NCBI RefSeq assembly: GCF_032854445.1
Contig: NC_088300.1
Location: 28,997,608-29,061,607, forward strand
Reading direction: 5' to 3'
From: Liolophura sinensis
Lineage: Eukaryota > Mollusca > Polyplacophora > Chitonida > Chitonidae
DNA length: 64,000 nt
In this document: one piece after another, positions 23,223 to 34,428 of the stretch
Numbering within the stretch: the stretch's first letter is position 1
Layout: every line of letters starts with the position of its first letter
Made by a program: the position numbers and the translations under genes
Notes under the pieces: generated by a model
What the model was told of the DNA's origin: nothing
The model's database searches: none
Seen by the model: only the letters and a program-made list of their open reading frames with translations

Positions 23223-23842
23223 GCAGCATGCGCTATTATCACAATCACTATACCGAACTGTCATTGGGCATGGTACAAAACATAGTTTGTAAGGGTTGAA
23301 ATTAACAAGTATAAAGTTATCATTTGCAATGTAAAACATAATGTAATTGAGCTACGAGTATATACGTGGAATGATATTAATTAATGCAGCTAATCTGGTG
23401 TAAATCATAATAATCCAGTATTCTGATTATGTGATAATCCAGTGTTACGGTGACAGATTATATGATGGGTGGTATGCTCAAATTCAGGCGGTGAGCTACT
23501 TACTGTGGAAGTTTGATTCTTTATGGCTTTATGGATACGAAATGTATATGTACTAATTAACCTGGCAGGGACAAGAATCTTATTTTCTATATATGTACAG
23601 TTAATCTTACTTATTGATGTACACAAGAACTACTATTTCCTGCCCATTGTATTGGTTTGAACGTGGTTTATATGCGAATTTTAGTCGAGAGGGAAATTTA
23701 TGACGTGCATTAAAGGTTTGTTTTATTTTAGTGATTTTATTTGATTTAGTTTTGAGATAATTTGGATGGATATTTATTATGGAATTTCACCAAACTCATA
23801 GAGTACCATGGCCTGTTTAACAAAGGAACTCAAACGGCTACT

Positions 23843-24113
23843 GGGGACCTCCGTGGCTCAGTTGGTTAGAGCGTTAGCGCAGCGTAATGACTCAGGAGCC
23901 TCTCACCAATGCAGTCGCTGTGAGTTCAAGTACAGCTCATGTTGGTCCCTCTTCGGTCGTACGTGGGAAGGTCTGTCAGAAACCTGCGGATGGTCGTGGG
24001 TTTCCGCCGTACTCTGCCCAGTTTCCACCCACCATAATGCTGGCCGCCGTCGTATAAGTGAAATATTCTTGAGTTACGGCGTAAAACACCAATCAAATAA
24101 ATAAATAAATAAA
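23843..24113 (+). mobile_element. SINE family A, full length, with target duplication
   Basis: GGCTCAGTTGGTTAGAGCGT (box A), GAGTTCAAGTACAGCTC (box B), GCGGATGGTCGTGGGTTTCC, CGGCGTAAAACACCAATC and (AAAT)4. It is flanked by CAAACGGCTACT and CAGACGGCTACT, a ~12-bp target-site duplication with one mismatch. Confidence 0.9.
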
Positions 24114-24390
24114 TCAGACGGCTACTTACTCATAACTAAAATAGCGACGTGGCAGTGGGACCGCATGGTCTCACAAAGCCCCTCTAAGCGTAATGTAATC
24201 TACTATCTAAATTAGCAACGTAGTGCTTATAGAACGCTGGGTGTGGTTTCACAAAAGATCTCAAAGGGCTACGTTCTCATAACTAGAATATAGCGACGTA
24301 GTGCTTATGTATTTTAAGCATTGGGCTGTTTCGCAAAAGAACTCAAAAATATACCCATAACTAAAATAGCAACTAAAACTAAAATAAAAT
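24114..24390. repeat. Degenerate ~85-bp tandem repeat split by a SINE
   Basis: The words CTCATAACTAAAATAGCGAC, GTAGTGCTTAT and TTTCACAAAAG followed by CTCAAAGGGCTAC recur three to four times. The array begins before the SINE at 23.8 kb (AAAGGAACTCAAACGGCTAC), so the SINE landed inside it. Confidence 0.6.
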
Positions 24391-24568
24391 AGCAAATGGG
24401 GGAAACAAAGGATTTGTAAATATCATTGGGGCCTTACATGTATATTAAAGATTATGACCAATCTAATTAAATACACACAGGGTTTCCAGGGCTTTTGTGA
24501 AACCAAACGATGCAGTTCATATTGGTATAGCTTTAAATAATTTTAACTCCTAGAGGGTCAACATTTTA

Positions 24569-24825
24569 CGGGGCCTCCGTGGCTCAGTTGGTTAGCGCGC
24601 TAGCGCAGCGTAATGACCCAGGAGTCTCTCACCAATGCGGTCGATGTGAGTTCAAGTCCAGCTCATGCTGGCTTCCTCTCCAGCCGTATGTGGGAAGGTC
24701 TGTCAGCAACCTGCGGATGGTCGTGGGTTTCCCCCGGGCTCTGGCCGCCGTCGTATGAGTGAAATATTTTTGAGTACGGCGTAAAACACCAATCAATCAA
24801 AAAAAAAAAAAAAAAAAAATTTTAC
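24569..24825 (+). mobile_element. SINE family A, young-looking, poly(A)-like tail
   Basis: GGGGCCTCCGTGGCTCAGTT, TTAGCGCGCTAGCGCAGCG, GAGTTCAAGTCCAGCTCATG. An internal deletion has removed the CCGGTTTCCTCCCACCATAA segment (CGGGCTCTG joins GCCGCCGTCG). The tail is CACCAATCAATC plus a long A run instead of AAAT. Confidence 0.85.
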
Positions 24826-25032
24826 TTTAGACTTCAGCTTGAGACATTAAAATGGCTTGCTGCCAATACTCATTTGTACTTTCGACCTATACAAAACCAA
24901 AACAATTATTTCTCCCGTTAAAGTTTACTGATCATTTAAACGAAATGAGAATTTGAGCTATTTGAGCAACGTAGCAGCTTGCCCAAAATATTCTATAGTC
25001 CCACCTATGGAGTTGCGTGTTCGAATCCATCA

Positions 25033-25128
25033 GTCGGACGTTTGCCTGTTTTGTTCCCGTGAGAGCGTTGTTTTTCCTCAGTCGGACGTTTGCCTGTTTT
25101 GTTCCCGTGAGAGCGTTGTTTTTCCTCA
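25033..25128. repeat. Perfect two-copy 48-bp tandem duplication
   Basis: The unit begins GTCGGACGTTTGCCTGTTTT and ends GTTGTTTTTCCTCA; both copies look identical. No gene context. Confidence 0.9.
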
Positions 25129-27280
25129 ACCCATCGAGACTGATAAATCTACACGGCGTAAAATACTGGACTTGTCGACCTGTGATACTTATTGTCGTCA
25201 AAGGCTTTGAACCAATGCGTGACTATATCAGTATGTCTTATGGGCAAATGATTATGTTTTATCGATCTATTCTGGCAAAAAAGGAAAGAAAAGAAAAAAA
25301 GAATGGGCTTATTATCCTTCTGTCATTAGCACAGTTGAAAATGCAGTTTTAAGAGTATGTTTGTACATGTACATGAATGTGAATAATTCGATAAGTACCT
25401 AAACATCATTGAGTATTGATGTTTGGAGACCACTGTCAGAATTTTTCAAGAAATATTATGTTTACAGCGTAATGTCGCATGAAAATTGCCATAAAAGCTC
25501 AAGAGATGTCTTATTCACAAGCCTGTCAAAACAATAACCTAGATGATCTCAATGGCCTTAAAATAAAAATAGGACGCAGAAAATAATGTTCTAATGTTTT
25601 AAGAAACTACGTCACGATTTTTGTGTTCATGTGGTATAAGTTTGGTAATCCTGGCTACATACAAACTTTCACAAAAGAGAGTGTTCACAAAGAAAACAAG
25701 GACGGACCGACGCCCACCGCTGGCTAATATTCCTAGGCCAAATTTGGCCGAGGGGTGAAAACACAACTGAGTCACCTCTTTTATCTTTAAGAGTTGGTAC
25801 ACGATCGTTGCAATAGTGCGTCTGTTTGTTATGGCCATCCCCGCATTGGCATTATTTGCGTTTCATTATTTTAGCGCATTGACGTTTAGCTCACCAAAAA
25901 GAAAAACTAACAAAGCTACTACTTCATATCTGTAATGATCCTCGGGGAATATTTACATTTCAAAGTATCGAATGTTGCCCAGTAAAAGAAGCATAAATGA
26001 CCTAGGGGATCGGATACATCCGCCCCACGTATTTTGTGGGATCAAGGTAAACTTTTGTAGTTCATATTGGAGTTAATATATATATATTATATACGTTAGT
26101 GTAATACATATCTCTCAGGTCTATGTGGGCTATCCTGCAGCGTTCAAACCTGTACTTTTCTTACTTCATTCGCCACACTTTGTCTTCGAATTTGTTCATT
26201 GTCGCCCATCCCTGCTTATCTTAGAGAACATTTTTTCTTAAATGCACGAAATTCAACCGTCAGGCGCTTTGTGGTGAGACTCGCTAACAAGTCGACAGAC
26301 GTGAGAGCTATTAGGACAAACTGGTCGTTATGATTTTTTTGCTATGAAAGTTCAGTACTGTCAAATACTGTTAAAAACAGTCTCTGGTAGGGCTTGAATC
26401 ATGTCACGATTTGGTGTTTCACCGCAGCGCACTGTACCAAATGAACCACCGCTGTATGAAGCCACATGGAAACTCAGGTATGACTTGTTGATTCAAGAGA
26501 CCGACGATTAACTTGTGACTCCGCGGAGATCGCACAGGTACGAGTTGCTGGTCACGTCTCTTAACACTAACACGGTAACCATGGATACAAGAGCGATCGA
26601 TAGTACAGATACCTGTAGAGGACAGGTATGTTGAAACATCATTCTACGTTGCCATTCACTCCTTGTGGGACTGGCCAGCAGCCAGGACACAAATATCAAC
26701 ATTTGGTTACTTTACTGCGACGCTGTGCACAGGGTTGTGTTAGTTTAGGTTGACAGACTTTGCCTCTGTTGTCTTGGTGACTAGGTGCTGAGAGTAAAGG
26801 TGTCGAAGTCGTAGATCTGCATGGTGAGAAGGTCGTGTACATATACTGGGGAAGTGGAGGATATAGTCACCGTTTAGCAGAATGCCAAATATACACAGGA
26901 TATTGATTTGAGTCACAAAGAACGCGTAGGGATGAGCTGGTCGAAGCTAAAGAACAAACAGTAGGCAACTAGCGTGTCTATATACAGTAGCTGCAGGTGC
27001 TGGTTTAGATGCTGAGCGCCCTTGGTGAAGTCGGAAATGGTAAACCACAAGAAGTTCCTGAGACAAAGGCTTCTAAAAGGTAAGCCAAAGTTAGTTCATT
27101 TGTTAATTGTTAATTTGAAATTGGACATACATATCCCATTGAAATATTACTGTAAAGTCCAACTAGTTTTTTCAAATCGAAAGTAGGGCAACAATCTTTG
27201 ACTGCTAAAATCAGAAAAGCCATAACAATTTAATGTTAAACGAATTATGCACAACGATGGAAAAGGAGAAACCAGACAGG
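25129..27280. other. Intergenic, no gene seen
   Basis: No open frame above 80 codons has support. The sequence holds short AT-rich runs only. Confidence 0.45.
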
Positions 27281-27289
27281 AATTTGATA

Positions 27290-28505
27290 ATGACCCGTTT
27301 GTAGATCAGAAGACAAAACGAAACAGTGGAACCAGAAGGCTTTAGAATAGAGGAGGGCGAATTCCTGAAATGAAAGTCGGACAAGAATTTAATGATTAAA
27401 CCATTTGAAACACAGTATGCTTCACAAAGAAGTATGAGAATATTCGTGAACTAAAATCCCCACCCATATTTCAGTAAATCATTTCAAGACCAGCAGGCTT
27501 TATATAAAAATAAAATTCCTGAGGAAAAGACACGAATCTGACAATAAACGATATGTAACCTTTCTAAGGAAAAGACACGAAATTGACAATAAATCATTTG
27601 TAGATCACAAGGCGTTAGAGTGAAACGAGGACAATTTCCTGAGGAACCATTTGTAGATTACAAGGCTCAAAATGAATCAGGGAAAGCTCTCTAAAGACTC
27701 GACAGTAAACCATTTGTAGATCACAAGGCTTCAAATGAATCAGGGAAAGCTCTCTAAAGACTCGACAGTAAACCATTTGTAGATCACAAGGCTTCAAAAT
27801 GAATCAGGTAAACCTCTCTGAAGACTCGACAGTAAACCATTTGTAGATCCCACGGTTTCAAAATGAATCAGGGCAGCTTCTCTAAAAGCTCGACCGTAAA
27901 CCATTTGTAGATCACAAGGCTTCAAAATGAATCAGGGAAACCTCTCTAAAGACTCGACAGTAAACCATTTGTAGATCACAAGTCTTCAAAATGAATCAGG
28001 TAAACCTCTCTAAAGACTCGACAGTAAACCATTTATAGATCACAAGGCTTCAAAATGAATCAGGGAAACCTCTCTAAAGACTCGACAGTAAACCATTTGT
28101 AGATCACAAGGCTTCAAAATGAATCAGGTAAACCTCTCTGAAGACTCGACAGTAAACCATTTGTAAATCACAAGTCTTCAAAATGAATCAGGTAAACCTC
28201 TCTAAAGACTCGACAGTAAACCATTTGTAAATCACAAGTCTTCAAAATGAATCAGGGAAACCTCTCTGAAGACTCGACAGTAAACCATTTGTAAATCACA
28301 AGTCTTCAAAATGAATCAGGGAGCTTCTCTAAAAACTCGACAGTAAACCATTTGTAAATCACAAGACTTCAAAATGAATCAGGTAAACCTCTCTAAAGAC
28401 TCGACAGTAAACCATTTGTAGATCACAAGGCTTCAAAATGAAACAGGGAAACCTCTCTAAAGACTCGACAGTAAACCATTTGTAAATCACAAGGCTTCAA
28501 AGTCA
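27290..28505. repeat. Minisatellite, ~62-bp unit, about 14 core copies
   Basis: The unit carries ACCATTTGTAGATCACAAGG, CTTCAAAATGAATCAGG, AAACCTCTCTAAAG and ACTCGACAGTAA. The core array runs from about 27645 to 28505 with high similarity. From 27290 to 27645 older copies can still be recognised (TTTGTAGATCAGAAGAC, AATCATTTGTAGATCAC) but are diverged. It lies 1.3 kb upstream of the GPCR start codon. The repeated minus-strand frame is a by-product. Confidence 0.93.
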
Positions 28506-29766
28506 AACAGTGGAATTAAAAAGCCATTAGTTTTGCATTAGGAGACAGATATTAAGATTTAAGGCTGGATTGTCTTTTAATACAACTTTGAACAACCGGT
28601 CCCAGATTCATTATCATGGGCGTGGATTGCAAGTTTGATTTACGGTTTTGGGTTAAAAAAGATTGAAAAAAGGGCAAAACTTTAAAAGGAGTTTCCTCTA
28701 ATAAATCTCCCCTCCTATTAATGGCTGCTTCCAATGTTTCAGTGTGTTTAACCCAGTTCCATTTGCTAACTGAAATATATAAGGGATACATTGTCATTAC
28801 TTCACCTGTATGCTTTTACTCTATTCGGATTCAACTGATCAGAATAAACCTTGTCTTATGTTATTTTTTGTGTAATATTTGTTAGTTCCTTTCTTTCTTC
28901 TAATGTTTATAACAACCAACAACTGAACATGCGTGGTTTATGAAAGTTTCATGACATACCTTTGAGCAGGATAAGCCTTATCCCTTGTATTTTACTTTTG
29001 ATATAATGTTTGTTAGTTCCTTTCTTTCCTTTAATATTAGTGAACATATAACTGTATATCTATGATCAAAGTATATGTATGTACCATGAGATCATGATCA
29101 GAAATAAACATCAAATGAAATCAAACTTTCTCTCTTCACATATATATACCGGTACCGTTATATATACTTTCACGTTCACAAAATTACCTGTCGGAATTAA
29201 AGTCAATACCAGGTTATAGTCGGTGTTTAAAATATAAATAAACTCAATCTGGACCAGAAAAAAATCAATTTTGAGTTTCCGGATGTAAAAATTTGGACTT
29301 CTATGAATCCCTGAGGTATGATCACAACTTCAGCGGTCCCATTGTGCTATACATAAAGTTTCTGGAGCAAAAGTTCGACTGTCATTCAGTGGCATTCATC
29401 AAAAGTCTTACATCAAAGGTTTTCAATGTTTTATACATGTTACTGTGATAGCAGCACACCGTTTGATGTTTCTGGTAACAAGTTTAAAAAGGTTCAAATA
29501 TACTTTGAAAACTGCCTTTGGCATTGTCGTATGTCTTAGGATTTTGTCCCCGAGTTGACTTTAAACAGATCTTCTTAGAGTGTGCGTGATTATGGGTCTA
29601 TAAATGGATTTCATTATAATTATCAGACGGAAAAGTTTTTCAGAAGTGTGAACTATTTATGACCGTACAGTGACGGATTAATGTTTCTCTTTCTAGGGGC
29701 TTACATTTCAAGGAGATGCTAAACCACTGAACAAGCATTTCATCAACGGATGAAGAAGTCGCCGAA
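28506..29766. other. 5' region of the GPCR gene
   Basis: It holds two diverged ~140-bp copies at 28835-29115 (both with TTGTTAGTTCCTTTCTTTC). A good acceptor, TTTCTCTTTCTAG, lies near 29696, about 70 bp before the GPCR ATG, suggesting a spliced 5' UTR. The upstream exon was not found. Confidence 0.5.
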
Positions 29767-30951
29767 ATGTCGGAAACAACAATCGCTTGGCGACCAGAAA
29801 ACTGGACGGAGCCGATGTTTCCCGAACTCGACGAACCTGCCGGTGAGGACCCCGCCGTTTATCCTCTCGACATAGAGCAAATTTCTAAAGCCAGCAGTCT
29901 AATAATTATCCTGCTTTTCTCTTTGGTAGGAAACGGCCTGATTTTGGTGATAATCTTGAAGCATTCTCAAATGAGAACCGTAATAAATGCTTTCGTGTGT
30001 TCCTTGTCCTCCAGCGACCTTTTGGTAACATTATTCTGTATGCCGTTGATATTTACCGCTTCGGTCGTTCAACACTGGCCATTCGGAGAAGTGGTTTGTG
30101 CGTTGCATCACTACATCACATCGGCCTCAGCCGTGTTTACGTCACTAAACATGGTGTACATCGCCACCGACAGATATGTTGCCGTAGTACGGCCTTCACA
30201 CTTGAAAATTGGAGGGCGATTAGCCGCCACGTTTATTATCATCGCATGGTTATTGGCGTTAGTCGTTTCCATTCCTTGGGATGTCCAGTCGGAACATTTG
30301 AGCCTTATAGCAGAACCAGAGACTGGAAAACAGACCGTAGTGTGTCGTAATTTTCTCCCGCCTCCGTCTAGAAATGAGATACATCGCTACATAGTAACAG
30401 TTACTCTGGGACAAGTTCTACCTCTCATATGCACCCTCTACTGCCTTGTGATAATATCTAGCAAAGTGTACTCTGTACATGTTAAGATAAGACCGTCTGT
30501 TGTGCCATTAAGCCATCTGCTGTTCCACTCTGAGATGCGAACAGCCACAACTGTGATCATCATGATATCCCTACACGTCCTGTGCTGGCTACCGTATATA
30601 GTGCTCACCGTTATGTCCTGTATTAGCAGTCTGTACCTTCCGGAGTTCTGGTACGACCTCGCCATTTGGCTCACCTGGGTTAACAAAGCCGTCAATCCAA
30701 CAATATACGCACTGAGGAACAAGACTGTGTCCCAGTATTTTAGGGTATGTGTTTGTTGTTTTCGACGAAGGAAAGTTAGACGACCTGATATATACAAATG
30801 GACAGAGCAGCGCCCAAGAGCCACAAGCATTGCCTCTGAGAACAGGTTACAGCCTTACAGCCCCAACATCTTCTTCGCTCGTTCCAGTGTTGACAGTGAC
30901 ATTGCGCTGACATCCGCTTCTGGTGACATGAGGCAGTCCAGTATTTACTGA
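29767..30951 (+). CDS. Orphan class A (rhodopsin-like) G protein-coupled receptor
   Basis: The 394-aa frame is uninterrupted and shows seven hydrophobic segments. Class A landmarks are in order: N-glycosylation site NWT (12-14), GN in TM1 (N56), LSSSDLL in TM2 (D84), C111 at the top of TM3, DRY (135-137), W161 in TM4, a second disulfide Cys in loop 2 (C193), P219 in TM5, CWLP in TM6 (273-276) and NPTIY in TM7 (310-314). A Cys cluster (328-331) could be palmitoylated. The C-tail is rich in Ser and basic residues. It should sit in the plasma membrane and couple to a G protein. I cannot assign the ligand; the family looks peptide- or amine-like or orphan. The coding region has no intron. Confidence 0.9.
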   Translation: MSETTIAWRPENWTEPMFPELDEPAGEDPAVYPLDIEQISKASSLIIILLFSLVGNGLILVIILKHSQMRTVINAFVCSLSSSDLLVTLFCMPLIFTASVVQHWPFGEVVCALHHYITSASAVFTSLNMVYIATDRYVAVVRPSHLKIGGRLAATFIIIAWLLALVVSIPWDVQSEHLSLIAEPETGKQTVVCRNFLPPPSRNEIHRYIVTVTLGQVLPLICTLYCLVIISSKVYSVHVKIRPSVVPLSHLLFHSEMRTATTVIIMISLHVLCWLPYIVLTVMSCISSLYLPEFWYDLAIWLTWVNKAVNPTIYALRNKTVSQYFRVCVCCFRRRKVRRPDIYKWTEQRPRATSIASENRLQPYSPNIFFARSSVDSDIALTSASGDMRQSSIY

Positions 30952-30974
30952 TGTCATGGAAGACTATATACAGT

Positions 30975-31535
30975 AATCATACTGCGTATTGACAAACAGC
31001 AGACGTAACATGCTGTCACTATTTGGCGTATTGACCAACAGCAAGCATATTGTGTTGCGTGACGGCCTATTCAGAATCTGGCGTACTGACCAACAACAAA
31101 CGTACCGCACAGTGAGACACAGGCGTATTGAAACGTTATTATTTTCTGAGATATGCTAGCGTATTTACCAACAGCAAACGTCGTGTGCTGTGAGACACTG
31201 CCGTCTTGACCAACAGAAATTATGCTGTGTTGTGAGACACCAGTGTATTGACGAACGGCAGACGTCGGGTGCTGCGAGACATCGTTAGTTCCTTTTTTTG
31301 GCGTATTGACCAACAGCAAGCATACTGTGTTGCGTGACACTAGCCTATTCGGACGCTAAGACATACCCCAAGAGCAAACGTTATGTACTGTGAGGGATAC
31401 TAGCACGTTATGTGCTATAAGACTCTTGCGTATTGACCAAAAGTAAACATATGTGCTGTGAGACACTCGGGTATTGACCAAAAGTAAACTTTATGCGGTG
31501 TTAGACACTTGTGTATTTACAGCAAACCTTAGCAC
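30975..31535. repeat. Degenerate ~40-57-bp tandem repeats downstream of the GPCR
   Basis: GCGTATTGACCAACAGCAAA, GTGCTGTGAGACAC and close variants recur about ten times with variable spacing. The array starts about 30 bp after the GPCR stop, so it may be part of its 3' UTR. Confidence 0.75.
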
Positions 31536-31904
31536 TACTACTAAAAGCCACTGGCGTGATATCAACAACTGATTTTGAAACCGCCATTGATTCACAAGAG
31601 AGCATGCAAACGTGTAAGGAAGTACCGTTAGTAATGCCCTATAGTGCCTTATAATGTCTAATATATGTGAAATAGAGGTATATTTACGATAGATAGAAGG
31701 AGAGACAATCAAGCGCTAATATTATCAACAAATGTCGTGTTTACAAAAAGCTTTGCTTTTACATCCTTAATTTGCTAACAAACATTTTTATTTTAAATTT
31801 ATGAATGAAACAGTTGTTTTAATTAAGTAATAATGCATATATTATAAGTTATATAATCATTGATAACAAAGCGCTAAAGTATAGAGCGAATGCACCATAT
31901 GTTT

Positions 31905-33115
31905 GTTGTTATAGCTTTGTTTTATGTTGAAGAACGAATACCAGGCCATATATGCTACATGTGGGGGTTGTTAGTATTGCTGTATTTTGAAGGAAGAATA
32001 CCAGGCTACATGCTATGTCTGGGTTGTTATTATTAGGGACTGTGGAGAAAGGAAATCAAGTCATACACCATAAATAGGTTGTCAGTATTGCTGTATTTTA
32101 AAAGAACAGATGTCAGAGCATGCACCAAGTCTGGGTTTAGTAGTCTTTCTTTTCGGCTATAATCCACCATACTCACCACCAAAGTTGTCTTTCGTTGATA
32201 CAGTGACATTTCTACATATCGACATTTCGGGCTTTCATATTATTACAAAGAAAATGCAGTTGGATTATTCTTCCCCAAACATGAAAATTCCACAAGCTTA
32301 CACTGGAGAAGAAGACATTCATAGCCTAGGATGGCGTCAAGTTATTGGTATGGTTGATAATGTGCGCAGTGTGCTTTGGCACATGGTGGCAACTGTTACG
32401 TAATCTGTGATCGACTTAATACTAAAATAAACTATATAAATGTATCAGATAAAGGGTCATTAATCGCTCTCTAGGAATATAATTTATCCCTCTCAGCTGT
32501 ATTATCTCACGACCGGTTTATCTTCAAACTTCGATGTTCACTCACTCAGTCACTGGATGCTAGGCCGGAAATTCCATAATCAAAAAACAATGCAGTGGGT
32601 TTATATGTAGATAATGCGTCAAGTTCGTTTAACCGCCTGGGGCGCTAAGCCCATTATCCAACATACCACTTCTTTCTGAATAATTATGATGTTACACGAG
32701 ACAATGCTCAGGAAAACAAGTTTAGCGTTATCACTTCGAAAAAGTATTCCAGATGAATTTTTTTCATTACAATAAACAGCGACGTCCCAGGTATCGATGG
32801 ATACAACTTGTGGTGTCACTGCCGAACGGCAAGTTTTTTTATCGACGATGACTGATTTTACTTTTACAGTTGAATTGGGGCGACAAGTTAAACAAACGCA
32901 GACAACAGTATTTCTGTCTTGTGAAGAATGCATATCAGATTATTCATCATATATTGGTTATCAATGTTCTGAAGAACAGATGTCAGATCATGCACTGTGT
33001 ACGGGTAGTTAGCACTGCGTTATTGTGATGAACGCAATATCGGACCATACATTATGTATAGGTAGTTAGTATACGCGTTATTGCTATGAACGCAATATCA
33101 AACTAAACATTTCTG
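31905..33115. repeat. Degenerate ~70-bp repeat in two blocks around an unrelated segment
   Basis: AGAACGAATACCAGG, GGTTGTTAGTATTGCTG and TGTATTTTGAAGGAAGAATA recur at 31905-32150. The same pattern (GAAGAACAGATGTCAG, GGGTAGTTAGCACTGCGTTA) returns at 32960-33115. The ~800 bp between has no repeat, TIR or gene that I can define and may be an insertion. Confidence 0.6.
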
Positions 33116-33639
33116 AACATACAGAAAGGAATCTGTAAAATAATATTAGCTGGTGCTGAGTATGTAATGTAAGAATGTGATTCATGAAATGATGAACATA
33201 GCCTGTAACGTCGTAAAGAACAGATTAATCATCGATTAAAATCCTTATTGATAGTTAACTATGCATTGTTAGAATACGCAAACATGCTGATATCAGTATA
33301 CTGATACCTTAATCTTGTATTCTTATTGGATCAACCTCCTATTCTTATCTTCTAAAGGGATAAATTATGCATGTGTGTATTAAATGTATATACTTTAATA
33401 TATGTGATCTTTCTGCAGCCGGGCTCTGTGTGCTTATCTCGCCCCACCCCTTAATGGAATAAAGGAGTCTTCACACAGTAACGGCAAATTATTCTGTTTG
33501 ACTACTATTCAAAGCCGCCAACATTACGTTTGCCAGGCATATATATCTTAGGGTAATATCAATAAATGTAAGTGCCACATCTACAACGTAGATTGGTGAC
33601 TGCCGATGTATATGTATCGACAATCACTTTAACTTCTTC
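33116..33639. other. No gene seen
   Basis: AT-rich intergenic sequence without a supported feature. Confidence 0.4.
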
Positions 33640-33812
33640 GGTGGCCCAGTGGTTAGAGCGTCCACCTCAAACGCGGGGACTAACGCCGAAGACTTAGTTG
33701 GTAGAACGTCCACTTCGGGGGCAGTAGCTCCAGGGTCAATCCTGGATCGGATCACACCTAAGACATATTCTTGAGTACGGCGTAAAAACCAGTCAAATAA
33801 ATAAATCAAGCT
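33640..33812 (+). mobile_element. Third SINE type with duplicated tRNA-like head
   Basis: GTGGCCCAGTGGTTAGAGCG then TCCACCTC, followed by a second similar block (TTAGTTGGTAGAACGTCCAC TTC) and a box B-like GGGTCAATCCTGG. The 3' end (CATATTCTTGAGTACGGCGT, AAATAAATAAATC) is that of family A. The head differs, so it is a chimaera or a related family with a shared tail. Confidence 0.6.
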
Positions 33813-33879
33813 TCCTCGCTTGACGTTCAGCATTAAAGTGATAGTACAACGACTGATTAACCTGTTTCAGTTTAGTGGC

Positions 33880-34160
33880 TCGGGTTGTGCGACTTACTTA
33901 CCTTCGCTAAGTCGTATCAGTGAAGCAGCACTAGATAAAAGAGTGATGGAAATCCGTCCTACAACAATGAGGCACATTACAGCCACATGCACTCTAAGGA
34001 CTCCTTCGTCGTCATATGACTGAAAAATTGTTAACTACGATGTTAAACCCTTAGCACTCACTCACTCATTCAAAATCGGGAGACCTGGAATCAAACCCAG
34101 ATTTCCTCATACCAAAGACTTTAAAAACGGTACTTTTTGCTGGCTCGCTTTACGCTGAGC
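33880..34160 (+). mobile_element. Family B variant plus a second family B fragment
   Basis: ATGACTGAAAAATTGTTAAC then TACGATGTTAAACCC with CACTCACTCATTC tail repeats (33880-34072). This is followed by a fragment with TCATACCAAAGACTTTAAAA and ACGGTACTTTTTGCTGG (34078-34160). The two are head to tail. Confidence 0.6.
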
Positions 34161-34261
34161 ACCAATAGGTTTTAGAGTATCTAAATAGTACTTTTTTACC
34201 CGGTGTCGGTATAAGACAAATTATATGTACGGGCTTAAATACCCAATTATTGTAAACACTC

Positions 34262-34428
34262 TTTGCTCCGGCCGTATGTGGGAAGGGCTTCCAGCAACCT
34301 GCTGATGGTCGTGAGCACGGTTTCCTCCCACCAGTAATGTTATCCGCCGTCATTTAAGTGAAATATTACTGCGTGAAATTAAGTGAAATAGTACGGCGCA
34401 AAACACCAATCAAATAAATAAACAAATG
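34262..34428 (+). mobile_element. SINE family A, 5'-truncated
   Basis: GGCCGTATGTGGGAAGGGCT, ACCTGCTGATGGTCGTGAGC and TACGGCGCAAAACACCAATC. The GTGAAATA motif is duplicated (34360-34390). Confidence 0.75.

Noticed and set aside
23843-24113. tRNA gene (box A and box B present)
   Set aside because: The boxes belong to the SINE head; there is no tRNA cloverleaf end or terminator, and the SINE body and tail follow.
27615-27797. Repeated minus-strand peptide in the minisatellite
   Set aside because: It is a by-product of the 62-bp unit; later units break the frame.
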